Part shown: one piece after another, positions 46,687 to 60,930 of the stretch
Numbering within the stretch: position 1 is the first letter of the stretch
How the letters are laid out: each line of letters starts with the position of its first letter
Made by a program: the position numbers and the translations under genes
Assembly: GCA_033296725.1 (NCBI GenBank)
Contig: MU857608.1
Span: forward strand, 233,961 to 297,960
Direction of reading: 5' to 3'
DNA from: Corynascus novoguineensis
Lineage: Eukaryota > Ascomycota > Sordariomycetes > Sordariales > Chaetomiaceae
DNA length: 64,000 nucleotides
Notes under the pieces: model-generated
What the model was told of the DNA's origin: nothing
Databases searched by the model: none
What the model saw: only the letters and a program-made list of their open reading frames with translations

Positions 46687-47197
46687 TGATGATCTTGATG
46701 ACGAGGACAAAATGTTGTGCTGAACTATCAGGAGGTAGGTGAATAGGGGAGCGGGGCGGACGTTATCACACTTGTATGGTTACAGAAGTCTTTTTGGGGG
46801 GGTGTTGGGTTAATACTTGTGCATCTTGGCTTCCTCGCGTGACCCTGGGGGGGTATAGGCATATATGAATAGCGGTGGCTTGGTTCTTGAGTTTGGTGTT
46901 GCTGGCGTTCATAGAGGGTAGATCACAACGAGATACCATGAACATCCAAGTTTTATTTCGATTTCCCGTTTATTTTGTGGGTTTATCGCAGAGCTACAGT
47001 TCGTAATCATGAAATTATGCCTAACCACATCTATCCCCTTGGACAACGCCAGACGCCGGTATGAAACATGATTCTCTAGGCTTCCCTTGCCCGGTCATTT
47101 CTTCTGCGGCAGATGCACCTGGATTCCCCTTGAGCCTTGGAAACCATTGCCAATAACCGAACAAAATTCAGTCAAATCCATGCTTCACAAACTCTCC
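46687..47197. other. Convergent 3' flanks of MARVEL and NOP16 genes
   Basis: No gene or repeat seen. The interval holds the terminator regions of both genes. Confidence 0.7.
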
Positions 47198-47965
47198 TTA
47201 ATCCTCCAATAATCCGGCCTTCTTCAACCGCCTCCTGATGTCGGCCGCGGTCTGCTGCATTGGGTTGAGCTTCATGTCCCTCGCCATGGCCGTTGTATCC
47301 TGTCCGTGCCGCGCGACCAACCGCCGCAACCACTCGAGCTCGCGCTCGCTCTGGTGCCGCACCGCTTTCTCAACCGGCCGGCTCGCCTCACGCTCCAGCG
47401 CCCGCAGCACCTCGGGCTTACTTTCGTCATTCTTGTCTTCTTGAAAACCGCTCCATTCCTCGTACCGCTTCTGCTGTTCCTGTTCACGCGCCCGCCGCGG
47501 GCGTTCTTCGTCTGAGTCCGAATCAAGGTCGTTCAGCGGGTCGTTGAGCGGGTTGGCGTCGCGCAGGACACGCGTAATGCGGCCCGAGCTGTCGCGCTCA
47601 ACCTTGACTTCTCGCACTTTCAACAGGCCCTGGTCGGCCGACTGCACGGCCAGGGGGTCGGTGCCGGAGGTAGGCTGGAGGACCGACTTGTTGGTCGGCG
47701 CGACGCCGCCTGTCGTCTTGCCCAGCTTGGCGACCAAGCCGAAGCGGGTGTAGTTTTGTGAGAGCGTCTCCTTCTTGTTCCTGCGCCCGGCAAGGTGTGC
47801 TGTTTAGTAGTCTGCAGCGGCAGCGGTAAGGGGGTGGGGTGCTTCGAACCAGTTCTTTGCGATAATGTCGTTGCCCAACGGGTTGAGCGCCTTCTTGCGC
47901 CGGTTGGGCATCTTCACTTTGGCCCGCGAGGAGCGGTTCTTGCGCTTTTGGAGCTCGCGACCCAT
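47198..47965 (-). CDS. NOP16: Ribosome biogenesis protein NOP16
   Basis: Proposed exons, complement: 47965..47850 and 47780..47198, giving 232 aa. The start MGRELQKRKNRSSRAKVK and the KALNPLGNDIIAKNW segment are diagnostic for NOP16. The splice completes the Trp codon and continues NKKETLSQNYTRFGLVAKLG. The C-terminus has a charged helical stretch and ARDMKLNPMQQTAADIRRRL, as in the family. NOP16 is a nucleolar factor of the early 60S pre-ribosome. The donor is GTTCGA rather than the common GTAAGT, close to the donor proposed in the polyketide synthase gene. Confidence 0.93.
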
Positions 47966-50284
47966 GGTGTGTTATCTGACCGGAGAATTCTTTCTGAAGG
48001 TGTTGTAGGTGTTGGCGACAGCAACCTTCAACTCGCCGTGATACAGCGTCTGCTCGCATCGCCAAAATTTCCCCTGCAATTGAGCGATAAGACAAAGTTG
48101 CGGTGGGGTCCGCTCCTTATCGGAGCCGTCGCCTGGCAGCTGGCACTCGCCTGTCAGTCATGTGTAAGGAACATTGAAGCGCCTCGGTTCCTCTCAACCA
48201 TCCAAGCAGCGTCAACGATTAGACTAATTCGTACTCCGTATAACTAACTGGCTAACTATTCGATACTTTTATTTTTGTGGTTGAACACCCATCAAGGGGT
48301 GATTTTCTCCCTACTGCCAAAGCCCAATCTCTGATCTATGCTTCCTTCCTTGCTTCGCTGTCGCATCCGTACCCGAGACACCTATCCCCTGCGTCAATGC
48401 TCATCCTCAATATCATCACTCAACAGTCTTATGGCAACGAGATATAGATCAACTTTTCCGCTCTAGCGTAAGCTGAGCGGGTAAAGTTCCGTAACTGCGC
48501 TAACTAGCCCGACCATAACTGACGGCGAATCTTAGGACTGAACAACCAATCCCCGGAGGCTACTTTTCCCCAGAAAAAGAGCCTACAACGCAACCCGACA
48601 CCCAACCCTGTGGGATCGAGGAACATGCTTGGGGAGTGAGGTTGCGCCCAACGGCCGTGCGGTAACCTTGGCTTCGCCCCTGACAATCCTGCTTGACTGT
48701 AGACAATGTCTGCGCAACTACACTGAGCCGGGGCCGACGCAAACCTACTAGCCCATCCCCTTCCCCGAAGCCAACCGATGTCAACCCCGCGTTTTCCGAG
48801 AACGTACCCAACTTGTCCTGTCAACTACGCTACCTTAGGTAGACTTCAGCGCCAATCTTCGACTATGGGGCTTCCTTCCTGAGTCTAGTACACGCAGATA
48901 CAGCCCGGTCGGCATTCGAAGCGAAGCTGCAACGCTTAATACATTTGGCAACTCACTCTCTCAATCCCTATTCGGTGAGGTAAGCAACTGCCTTGTTGAG
49001 CCATCAGACGTAGCAGAAGGGGATGAAAAGGACCAAGGAGGGAGAACCTGGACTGGATTTATGTGACGCACATGATTGCCGATGACCCTTGGCAATTCAA
49101 CCCTTCATGTTTCCGCTGCGTCTTGGGCGTCTTGGAACGGACCGAAAGCGGAAAATAAAGGGCCATCAGCGACAAGCAAGGTCAACGATCGGAGCCTGAG
49201 CCGCGGATCTGGTCGACGTCGACTACTGCAACAGCTTGCCGTGGTAAACTCCATCAATCTCTTTTTGGTCTTCCTTTACTGTGCGATAGTAGAGCAGCTA
49301 GGCAAGATCGGGTGGTATGCACGACAGGAATAATCTACTCTCTCGAACCAAGCCTTCTGCTTCCCGACTATCGCCGTCGCCGCTGTGTTCCAGAAGTTCG
49401 ATATCGACGTGGTTATCTAATCTCTGAGATGAGGCAGGGGGTTGTGTGTGTGTGGCCGCGGACAGGGGAGGAGAGATATCGGCCCAAAAGCGCGTTTTGG
49501 GAAGCTCGACAAACGTGATGGGTGACATGGATTGCGCCAGTGGCCCTTTTTTTTATCTGATGTTTTTTTTTTTTTCGCTCATGTTAGATCGCACCCTTCC
49601 CCCACGGACCTTTCCCAACCCAGAAAAGATTGCCTGATCGTTTCTTCGAGAAGCAGGAATGTGCCTCGTGGTACTAGAGAGGTACCTGTGCTCCACGTCG
49701 GGAGAGTACTTCTAAATGAACCAGGAGTACCAGATGGCAGATGCAGTCAGTCCCACTTAGTTGTTTTGACACTGAGCGCATGCATTCGAAGTGACGCCGT
49801 CTTACCTCTTCCCAGCATCGCAATGGTCACAGTAAGCGAGGGGTGAGCAGGACTGAGTATATACCGCAAACCGTGGACTCTTTTTTCCTTCTGTCCACAA
49901 GGAACCTGCCTATATAACTGTGCTATGGACTAACAAAAGTCAGAACCTACTTCCGCGCCAGATGAATGCACCGTCCCAAAAAAATCTCCAGGGTATGCAG
50001 ACTTTGATACATAGAAAAAGAAGACCGCCGTGAACGCTTTGCCGTCCTTCCCATGAATGGGGTGCGTGTACTGGAAGAGAACCTGCTCCAGATATCTCGA
50101 GAAAGTAAAAAACAAAGAAAAGAGAGAGTCCACAAATCAGAGTCGCTCAAACAACTACAGCCACCCATCCCGAGCTTTCCATGTACGTAGAGGTATGTTG
50201 TATGCGTCAACCACGCCGTGTTTCATCACCCATGTATCCTTCCCATCGTGTCAACCCGGCCGATCACCCCAAGCACTAAATTCA
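47966..50284. other. Intergenic, NOP16 promoter and regulator 3' flank
   Basis: About 2.3 kb. T runs at 49548-49575. No reading frame with recognisable features on either strand. Confidence 0.6.
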
Positions 50285-53125
50285 TCAGAACATTATCCAC
50301 TCGACCTCGACTCCCGGCCCACCGATACACTTGGCCCAGTTGAATGGCCCTCCCTTGCCCATGCCTCCCATCCCGCCCCCTTGGTGTTGGGGATGATATG
50401 GATGATGCTGCTGGTGCTGGTGGTGCGAATTTTGAGTGGCATCCGCCTCGCCGGCCCACAGGCGCTCCAACACCTCAAGCGCGGCCAGGTTGTTCATGTA
50501 CCCGCTCCGGGCCATAATCTCGCGGCACTTGGAGCGCACGATGCCCTGCTGCAGCTCGTTGACGCACTCGCTACCCGCGACGAAGAGAGGCCAGAGCAAG
50601 AACTTTTCAGCCGCGCTGCCCGCCTCGAGGCTGGTGGCGTAGTACACGACTTGGCTGACGAGGTTGCGGAAGTTGTTGTGATCCGATGGCACGTTGGGGC
50701 TGGCGAGCCGCTCCGTGTAGAGCAGCGCCGCGTAGCGGAACGCCTCGCTCAGCGAGCCCAGGTCGCGCACCTGGCCGCTCGTGGGCGCCGGTGGCGGCAG
50801 CGACGTGGCCGACACGGACAACGGAGTAGGCGACGCAGGGGATGTCTGTGACTGGCCGGCCGCCGTGAGCGATGCGCGCACCCGGGCAGCGTCGAATTCC
50901 CAGCTCTGGAGGGCCTGTCGCGCCTCTTTCCACTCGCGCCAGAACATGCTACGCGGATCGTCATAAGGGGTCGCCGGCTGGAGATGTGCCGTTGGGCTGA
51001 GGAGGTCGTTTTCTTCCAGGGTTGACCCACCGAAACCGCTCCCATCAAATCGGACGCTGCTGTTGATCGGGTGTGGTAAACCGCCAAATATGCTGTGGTG
51101 TTGATTGGGGTCGGTGCCGCCGAGTACGGGTTGGGGTTTGAATGTGCCGCCGAGGGGAGAGGCTGATCGAGTGGCGCTGACGCGAGGTAATGACGAGTTA
51201 TTAAGGAGCGGTTGTACTGGGCGGTGTTGAGATAAAAGATTTAGTCGGCCAAGCTTGCTGATAGTCTTGAACAACTCGCGATCGCACCCGACTAAGTTCT
51301 CGGCTCCAGGAGGCAATAATTGCGCGTCGGGCGGGACGCCGTAGAAGGTGGTGGTGAGCTGCGGTTCTCTGTCGTTGACGCTTGCAGATATGGCATCGAA
51401 ATACGTGAACAACGCTTCCATCCACACAGAATCCCTCGATGCAGGATACGGCGACATTCTCCGTAAGCTCAAGATCTTCCTGACGCCTGCGAACTGCGTT
51501 TGAAACTTTGCAACGCCCGACTCGGCCATCCGGTAGTGACACAACAGCAGAATAGTGGCGAGAACGGAGTCGTGCATTGACTTTTCGGCGTCATTCAGTT
51601 GCTCGTTCAGGAGGCGGACGGCGAGGTTCCGGTGCTGGTATTCCTCGGCGAGTGACTGGTCGGTAGGCTGCGCGTCGGAGCCGCTGTCAATTGGGCTCGT
51701 GTCCAACTGCCTTTCGCCAGCATCTCTGCCGTGGTGACCACGGCTAAGCCTCCGCTTCATCCTCAGGTTGCATGCAGCGAGTGCGCAGATGGCATGCTGC
51801 AAGCTTCTGCTGCTGGTGCCGAGTCGGAGTATTTGTTCCCTGAACGGGTTGTTGGGCCCGTCGATGAAAACCATGCTGGGGCACATCGTTTTCTCGTAGT
51901 AATCCATGAAGAAGGGCATCTTGGTGATAAGATCGGGGCTAACCTGCAGGACCGGTGATGGCGACTGAGAGGGGAATGACCCGGGCCAAGGTGCTGGATT
52001 TCTGTCTGGAATGCTATGTGACACAGACTCCTCGTCCGCACTGGAGGAGGTCCAGAAAGGGCCGTGTGATTGGGCACTCGAGCTGTAGGTTTCCAAGTCG
52101 GGGGTTCCAGGAACTTGAGGTGGTGTTAAAAAAAAATCCTTTGTTGCACGGGAAGTTTGTGTTCGGCGTTACTTACCCAAAACGTCGCACTCGTGGGGCA
52201 TCTTGCGACTCAGCTGCACCTCCATGCTATCGACATGAGAAAGATGTGAGTGCAGGCTCGAGGCAGGTTCAGACGGCGCGTAAACGAGGCTGGGACAGGG
52301 GCCTGGTGCACGCGACTGCTCAATCATCATGGCAGCTACCGGGCTTTGGGGACCAGGCGACGTGTGACTAGGAAAGCTCTCGTAAACAATCGGGCTGTGG
52401 ATGAAGGTCGAAACTTCTTCCCTTGGGAACGAGTGGCCAAGGGGGGACATGTAGTCCATGTCGCTCATCGAGTCAATCGGCGTCTGGATCATTTCTCGAT
52501 GCATCATGTCTCCCGGTGATGAGACAGGAATCTGGATTTGCCTGGGTGGGAATCTCGACGCATCGTTCGTCGGAATGCTCGACGAGAAGGGGATGTGAGT
52601 CCAGCCTGGTGGCGCCGGCTCGGTCGGCGATAGGTGCGACATGTCGTAAGGGTGAAAGTGAGGCGTCGGTAGCGATGTGGAGGGGTTCCGCCTATGATCC
52701 ATCTCCATCTTCACTTCCACCTCTTCCCTGGCCGTCGCCGGGTCGTCCTGCTGCTCCGCTGGCCATTGTCCTGTCGATGCGATAGAGCCGGTTCGGGCTC
52801 GTGCCATCGTCGAGGTGGGCGATTTCACCGTTTTTGCGGAACTCACTGGCGGCGCCTTTGCGATGGGGAGCGACAAGCCGCGCAACTTGCCCCGGCTCGC
52901 CACACCAACGCCCCAAGTCAGTTGCGTCTTGTAACCGGAGCAGTCGTTGCCAATTTCCAAGCACTGCGAGCAATAAGGCCTCCTCCTGTCACACTTCACA
53001 TTTCGTTTGGCGCAGGTGAAGCAATCGTCTGCGGCACCACCAGCTGGGGCCCTTCTCCTTCGCTTCCTCGCAGAGGCAGCATCCTTCGCCGCCGAGGGCG
53101 CCGGCGTGTTGATTGGGGCCGTCAT
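50285..53125 (-). CDS. Zn2Cys6 fungal transcription factor
   Basis: Proposed exons, complement: 53125..52177 and 52113..50285, giving 925 aa in frame. Near residue 35 lies CFTCAKRNVKCDRRRPYCSQ, continuing CLEIGNDC: six cysteines spaced 2-6-6-2-6, the binuclear zinc cluster. It follows a basic stretch, RKRRRRAPAG. A long Ser/Pro-rich low-complexity region (60-330) precedes the fungal-specific regulatory domain, which covers most of exon 2 (e.g. SLQHAICALAACNLRMKRR, then VLATILLLCHYRMAESGVAK). A His/Gln-rich segment lies near the C-terminus. It is more than 36 kb from the PKS gene, so there is no reason to link it to that cluster. The regulated genes are unknown. Confidence 0.9.
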
Positions 53126-53525
53126 GACGAAGACCCTCGTAAAACCGGCTGTTTAGGAGAATTCGTCCTTCCTTCCCTTCTGTCAAGTGCAAACTCCAAC
53201 TTTTTTTTTTCTGGATTTCCTTTCCCAAGGCTAGAAAATGGCGATGATGGAAAAGGCAACCAGATCCAAGACACTGGGGCGACAAAGCAAACACTATCCA
53301 AGACAGGGCCTGGCCTCCAATGGAGAGAAGCTGATTCGTGTGGGTAAATACGCGGTAGGTTGGAAAGACTCGGGGTCCATAGCACGGGGGGGGTGAGCAA
53401 CGATGGAACTGGGGGCGGAGGGGAGGTAAAGAAGGGTCAGCGACTTGGGCCGCTGGGTCGAAGGGGTTGTTTTTAATCGAAATGGCGGCGGCGTGATTCC
53501 CACGGGCCCAGCAGCAGCAGACGCT

Positions 53526-53561
<36 letters not shown>

Positions 53562-56500
53562 CAGCCCCATGTCTGTCCCCAGCCCAGCAGGACCCCCCTT
53601 TCCACTGCCCTGGCAAGGTACCTCGAGGTACTTGCAGTTCCCTCGGTAGCATACTCTGCTTGTACATACGACACTAGCCCCCGAGCGTGAAGGCCCCGGG
53701 GTGGAGGGGGGTACTGGAGTTGGGTGGTGCAACGGCTGATGAGCATCGGGAATTGGACGGCGACAGATGGTGGGCGTGTGCAGGGCAGGGCAGGGGACCA
53801 GGGCTGTCAAGGCCCACTCCCTTCCCATCGGTGCAAGCCCTGGTCGCGCGGCCGGGGGGCGGTGGCCGATGGCGCCAGGGGCGGGAAGGCGCCGCGCTGT
53901 GGTCGATTTCGCAACACACAAGCACCTCCTCATTCGGGGTGATGATGAACGGACATGGCAGAGTTGAAACTGCGACGGCGTAGCAGCGATACACCACAGA
54001 GCCCTCGCTAGGAAGAGCGCACGGGATGAGATACCACGCAAAACTACTCGATGGCATTCGAACGCATGGGGGGGGGCAAAAGCGGAGTCTGGCGGTTTCC
54101 GGGAAACCACAGCATCGACTAGCTCCCACTCGGCAGTACCGCCATGCGTGATCGAAAAAAAAAATGGCCGAGAACTCGCGGTTCGTTTGAAAGTTCCCAT
54201 TGCGAACAGCCTTATCCTTGCCAGCAACAGGACGTACCAGAGATGTGTTTGTGAGGCCTGTGCACAGGGCACGGGTTTTGCAGCGGATTCCATCACCCGA
54301 AGCGCTTCTGAGGTTCCGTTGTTGGGGGAAGAGTGGAGCGCCACGAAACTCAAAAAGCAGCCATGCATTCGCGAATGCGATGAGGAAATGGGCAGGCTCG
54401 ATTTCAGGCTCCTCTTTCAGCGCGGCTGGCGGGTCGAAACTACCTGGGGAAGGGGCCCCAAGTGTACGTTGGAGGTACATTCCGGACACCACTGCTCATT
54501 GGGCGAGTCCCGACCGCTGCCCAATTGTGACTTCCGTTGCCCCTCCCCAATCATCCTCTCCAGGTCGGTCTTTCCAGGTTTTCTGAATCCTTCAATTACG
54601 TGACCGAACCCTAGGAGAAACACCGTTTCTGCCCCTTTGTTGGCGAACAACGGGGGTGAGTGTCAGCTCGAGGGCTCTTCCTAGCAAACTCCTCTGCCAC
54701 CACGACCCGTTGTCTTCGACTGCTTACACTACGGATTCGGCACGGCAGTTGGTGCGAAGTTTGAGGTGGGCTTGCAGTGGCCCACTGTGGGCTCCATCAG
54801 AACCACTCGGCTATCGGACGGTTGTGACCGTGGCGTGGGTACAAACAGAAACGAGACTTGGTGAGTGGCACTGGCATCATCGACTTTGCTCTCAGCAGAA
54901 AACGCAGGTCCCTTACCTCGTCGGCGGTGGCCGAAAATACTTACATATAAGGTCGATCACCGGCACAGCTCGCACCAGAATAGGCCGTGGCCGCGCTGGC
55001 GTGCAGGCTTGAGACAAACCTCAGCAGCATGCTCTATTGTTGGGATGCTCCACTTGCGACAACGCAACGGAAGCACGCGAGACGACGCCATGAGGCTGGA
55101 GTGGGGGTCCTTGATTACGCCTACAGAGAGAGTACCCTCCACGGGACTGTTTTGTACCAGTTAATATATCCTCAAGTATTGAGATCTTGGTTGCCGGGTC
55201 GGAAACCAACGCCGGGCGTGCGCAAACGACGCAGCACAACAGAGCACAGCGATACCCACGAGCCAATGGCATTGCTCCACAGGTCGTTCGGGACTGTGCT
55301 TGGTTTCTGCGAAGCTTCACCAATTACTCCTTTTCTTCTACACTCACGCCACCTGCCCGTGGACTGAGTAAGATACCCCAATAAGCGACGAAAATAACAT
55401 GATAAGAGAACATGTGCTGCAAACAGTGTCCTCGGGGACCGCCGATGGGAGCCTCTGCTGTGGGTTAGTAACCAGCAGTTAGTGCGGGCCGATACTCGGT
55501 CTTGACGACACGACTGGCGAAACGCTAATCAGAGCGGGACGGGCTGCAGCTTTTGCCGCCAATCAGCCACCTGAAGGGTCTCGATGCAGGCATTCAGGCT
55601 TCCACCAGCCTTCCAGGCGAAATGGCAATGGATTCTGCTTATCAACCACCCCAGCCGGAACGCGGGATCATTTTCACGAGACATTACAGCAACAGTCAAG
55701 AGATACCACGCCGAAGATTCCGAAGCCCACCGAGACTGTGGGCGTTTCTAGACTTTGCCTAGATACGGATACACTAGGGTACCTGACACTACGGAGTAAC
55801 CAGGGTCCTAAAACCGCCCGACTTGGCTCGCGCGAGCAATTGGTAGCTTTCGTGATATGACCGTTTGCAAACCTTTTTTGGCGGGTGTGTTTTGCATCAT
55901 ACACGCACTACAGATCTGGATGACCAACTGATGGCTGTCTATGACGCATTGAAACTTGAATGTCCAATTCGGTAATCTATACCTTCCAGGATCTTTGGCC
56001 CTGTCAGTTTGCCAAATACGCCATCCACAACAAGGTCTTTGGTTGTGAACCAGCCGAGGACCGGAAGAAGTAGTGTACCCTCAAAAAAAAAAAAGACTTT
56101 TGGCAACGTGAAATCTGCCGTTCTGTTGCGCAGTGAGTTGTCGCCCAGTACAGCCAGCCGGCCGCTGCCGCTGACGAAAACAGATGACTTATGGAGTACT
56201 TTTTGGCGCAATCCACAGCCGAATCCACTAGGTTCCCGTTTCTTCGCGCTCAGGAAAACTTTTATTCTCCAGTTAGGATTGGCTGGTTGTTTAGCATAAA
56301 ACCACGTTTTTAGCGTTTTTGCTCGAGAATTTCCCGTGGTTCAAGCTGGGGTTTGTCTGGTGGCTCCATCTTAGACCCAAGAGCCCTTTATAAGCACGGA
56401 CCCGTAAAGTTCGCTCGCCGAAGCACCCTCCATACAAGATAAGCTCAGGCGCTGCGTCTGGTCCCGTTGCTCCCTGGCTCGACAGACACCTCATTTGTCG

Positions 56501-59500
56501 GGCAGAGCTGTGCCTCAGCACTCCCAGCTTCCATCCCGCAAACATCGTGGGGGTCACCTTTTCACATTCTGGGGTAACAGGTCAACCCACAGCAAAGAGC
56601 CGCCAGGTGCCCCTTTGACCCTGGTTTTTTTTTTTTCTTTTGAAATGCCATCTCCGTCGCACACTACTTGCGGTCAAGGTCTCGTCGCGATAACACAACA
56701 TCAAAGTGTTAGCGATGAAACGCGGCAGATCTTGGCCGCGGTAGCGTGCCGTGATCATTTCCAGAAGTTCGTCGCGCTTCCCAGATGTCGATTAGTGCAA
56801 CAGTTCGCTGGGGTTCAAGCCTCCCGCTAAGTTTAGCATCCCCGGACGGTCCACACTGCGGCGGGAGATATGTGCCGACCAGGACCCATTGGCTTCACGT
56901 GCTTCAGCAGAGAAGATAGGGGCGGGCACTGGCAAGATCTCAACCAAAAATCGCTTCGAACTGCGGTTGCGATGTTGATCCCTGAGAACCAGGCGACGAA
57001 TCATTGCCGACAGCCGCGCTTCTGGCAAAGTGCTGATACCTACACAACGCTAGTGAAGGGCCTCGGGTTGTGGGCGACCACTGACCGCAGTTACTGTCGA
57101 GTTTTTCCCCACCATTCACCCTGCAATCAACGCTACACCGGTTCGGGCAATGGCCGAGGAAGCGGATGCGCCTCTCATTGGCTGCACTGTACGCCTGAGC
57201 ATCGCGATCCCTTGAAGTCGCTTCGATGGACCTCAGCCAGTTGCATATTGGGAGCGCATGCAAAGGGTTCAGACACTGGTCTGTGGCTGAAGAAAACGGC
57301 CCTTTTCCTCACGCCGCCGAGCGGCACTTCGTCTTGGCTTCCGCCTAACCGCAGGCGGGGGCGGTATTGCGCCAGACTCGGGGGTTGCAGACGAAATTGT
57401 TGCGCAGCCAAAATGCGATGCGAGAGCCTCGGCATCTCGCTGGCCTTGTTTCGCCCGGACTCAGCTTCGGGTCGGCTGCAATCTCCAACCCAAACCACTG
57501 TCCTGCGAGGTTCGTCTTATCGCTCTCGGACATTTTCTTACCGAATGTGTTCCTGCCAGGTACCAAGATCCACACGGGCCGAGCACGCTGAGGAAATTTA
57601 GCCAGTTGGCTTTTCAAGCAACGCCGGAGGCGAGAACGCCTACGATTAGCCTGCGGACTCCTGCGTACACTACTTCGGAGTTTTGTGCAATTCGCAGTCT
57701 TCTGTTGTCGTGAGAGCAGCACTGCATGATACGGCTCGCTTGCGCCATTCCGGCATCTACCCGTCCCCGTCGGCAGCGCGGCGGTACATACGAAGTATTC
57801 CAAATGAATCGTCCTCTTTCAACACGCACGCGGTCCTCCCTCCACCTCCCTAGGTCTAATTCTGATCGGAACATGATTGTCAGGCACCGGTTAGGGTGCT
57901 CGTTCCCTTATCACTTGCACCACCAACTCGAGCTCCTTGCCGTAGTCCACAGGATGGGACAGATTGGGCAGAGGGCACGTGAGGGGATCAAAGTTGGTGA
58001 ACTGAGAATCCTTCTGCGACGGCTGGCTCCGACCGTTGGAGGCGGATGGAACGTTGCAATTTGCTGGCCACGCCTTACCACGTCCGGCAAGGTCCCGATT
58101 TCTTCACTGATCGTGCACGGCCTCCCCGCGTCTTGGCGTTTCCCTAATCCTCTTTCTGTCACCGAGAGCGAACTCCAAAAGCGCGTGGTGTCCTTGCAGT
58201 GCCGCATGCTTCGTCCAGCCCAGCAAGCTAGGGTGGCATTATGTCTGCGAGGGCATCAAGAAGGACTTTTTGTATCGCTTTGTATCTGGCGGCGCTGCCG
58301 TCCACACGCCCGCGTCGCCATGTCAGCATTTACGCAGCAATTCGCAGGACAAACCCAAGTCAGCGACCAAGGTTCGACACAGGTTTTCGCCGTATAGATT
58401 TGCCAATCACTGCACCATTATCTCCACAGCCTCTGCAACCCGGGATCTAAAAACAATCGAAACGCTTACCAGTCGACGCTGTAAAGAATCTCGCCGACAT
58501 GACAACTACCAATGCCGCTTACTCGCGAAATCTCCTTCTCTTCCATCATCATTCGCCTGGCTCCAGTGCCAACGGGGCGATTCACCGCAGGAGGCCTTGT
58601 CGATCTCTCGCCACGAACAGGGCGATCCCCGATCGATTTGACAAAAAAAACCCAAAACCCGGACAAGCCGCTGGCAGAGAGGCTGGGCACGCTTGCCAAA
58701 AGGTTACCGCATCCCGGCCGCCCGGAACCGGCTTCGCAAATGCAATGTCCAAAAAGTGTGATGTCTCATCACGTACTTCATGTCTACGAACTAGTGTAGC
58801 TTCCCCTCTTCTGTGCTTGCGGGGTTACCCAGTTGCAAGTACATAGCTAGTACACACCAGTACACTCAAGCGTAGTGTGCACTGCGCCTAGATCAGCCAC
58901 TGCAAATCCGACACCACGCCGCAAGTGCAGGTGTCGATATATTCAGCCTGGACTGAGACAAGTTCTCACTCCCCGCTGCCCAAGCAGACACAATTCAGGG
59001 AAGACGAGCGCCGGACAGCTACAAGTAAGCAAGTAACGCAAGCAAAGAGAGCAAAGCAAGGCACTCCCGCTTCCGGCCCGAGCACCTGAGCCCTTGCTCG
59101 CCAGCCTCGGGCTCCTTCTTCACCCGCTCGTGTGTGCTCGTGACTTGGTGATGTCTCTTGCATCAGCATCCGGTGTATTCGCCAACCCTACGACAGAAGG
59201 AAGCCTGGTACGACTCCGGAAATCGGTTTCGATCCGGCCCGTTTCGTACCCCCTTCCTCCTCTTTGTCTTGACAGGATACAATATCCCGAAAACCGCATA
59301 TGCAAGCGCCCGTGGGTCCAGGGAGCAAGCACGATAGAAGAACAGCAGCACAACCGTCAACTCCCCGTTCTCCCCCCAGGAACTCATATGTGACACAGCT
59401 GACCTGTGACCTCACGTGGGAGCCATAAATTCTTGTACACATGGGCCGGGCAGCTGTATGTAAGCTCCAGCATTGGGAAACGTTGGGCGCATGCATATCT

Positions 59501-60899
59501 GCCACGCTCCGGGGAAGTGTTATATATTGCTTTTGCTTACACCGTGCAGAGAGCGCTGCATTGTGTCTGCATGGTGAGCAATACGAGGAATACCCGTGCT
59601 CAACCTTTCACTCCGAGGTCGTCCCCTGACTGTACATCAGAATACACTACATACCTAGATGCATTCGGCAAGCGCTCCCCGGCAACGGTGAGTGTACACC
59701 AGTGTTACGAGTAGGCACCTACATGTTGCGAAAGAATGCGAGGGTGGATGGCAGAAACAATATATTACCTTTACAGCTAGTCTGCGGCCTGGGGTAACAA
59801 GGAGATCATTCCCGAAGTGCACGAGTCCTTTTTCGTGTACACCAATGTTTGATTTTCGCATCTACCTCGTCAGCTTCTTTGCTTTGCATCATGGCGTCAA
59901 TGAGACAAGCAAGTCTGATGCTTCAGCGTTGAAGCTGTGCTTCTGGAACTAGCAGCCGCCTTAAGACTGGGGTAAACTTCCAATGATAAATTGCAATAGA
60001 AGACATCGTATCCCGCCATAAACTAGAGGGATCGTGCGCTGCTGTCACCTCGTATTTTCGAATAGCTCAAGGAAAGAAATTCCTTTGCCGTGCGATACTG
60101 ACCGGTAGAGGTCAGATTTCAGATCCGAGATCCAAATCTGTAGTAGTAACCCGAACATAGCCACGGAGATGATAACTTTGCGAACGATATATCAGATTTG
60201 AGTACTCACTTTTGACTACCCCAATCAAAATGGATGTTGCTTTGTAGGGATATTGAGTAAGCTACTGACAGTGAGATGCTGAGTCACATTCATAGCCAGA
60301 GTGTCGGAAGAGGTAAGTTTGTCGGTAAGTTTTCCATCTGGTGAGTATCAGCGAGGAAGCTCAGTTGTATTGACCAGTCCGATTATAATGCAATTATCCT
60401 TCGTTTTCTCAGTTTCCCTTTGTAGAAGTAAAGTACTTTGTTCATCTTCAATGTACCCCGTTGCAGGGCTTTGCTCTATACCGTTTGCTGTTCGAGTTTT
60501 CCAATCGCTTATCACAGACCAAAAGCCGTATAACTGTAGCGCAAGAACAAAAAAAAAAAAGATAAGACGTCACCAGATATGGTGAACACTCTCTGAACCA
60601 AAACTAGGAAGTCCAATAGGACATGAATAAGAAGCTACAATTGGGCACTGCCAGGACATCTATCACGAGTTCAGACCTCTCGATATACCCGAGATGTGGG
60701 CGCTCGTCAGCGATCTGCAGGCGATTAGGGAAAGACAAGGCCCATGCCTTTTTATCAACCAGCACAGGTTTGAACAGCCAGTCATGTGCAAGTCTTTATA
60801 AGAGCAGCCACCTGCCTAGCCTCTTATGGTTTACTTTCGAATACCCTGCGCCGACATAAAGATCCCACTTTGCATTTAACATACGGTTACTGCTACGAC
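53126..60899. other. Long gene-poor region upstream of the regulator gene
   Basis: Nearly 8 kb without a supportable gene. Several long open frames exist (e.g. 54368-52989 minus, 57601-56870 plus orientation), but they owe their length to GC-rich, stop-poor sequence, read through simple repeats and show no motif. The left end should hold the promoter and leader of the Zn2Cys6 gene. A(n) or T(n) runs occur near 54153, 56083, 56627 and 60549. Confidence 0.5.
53529..53559. repeat. (GT)n microsatellite
   Basis: An uninterrupted GT/AC dinucleotide tract of about 15 units lies some 400 bp upstream of the start codon of the Zn2Cys6 regulator gene. Confidence 0.95.
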
Positions 60900-60930
60900 A
60901 CGAAGCTGCCGCTCTTTTCAGGCCTGAGCT

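Noticed and set aside
52989..54368. 459-codon minus-strand open frame upstream of and overlapping the regulator start
   Set aside because: It reads through the GT microsatellite as a Thr-His repeat, overlaps the zinc-cluster exon in another frame and shows no domain. Best explained by stop-poor GC-rich DNA.
56870..57601. 243-codon plus-strand open frame
   Set aside because: Cys/Arg/Ser-rich without any domain, flanked by similar chance frames on both strands.
57726..58397. 223-codon plus-strand open frame
   Set aside because: No motif, composition typical of chance frames in GC-rich DNA, no plausible splice partners.
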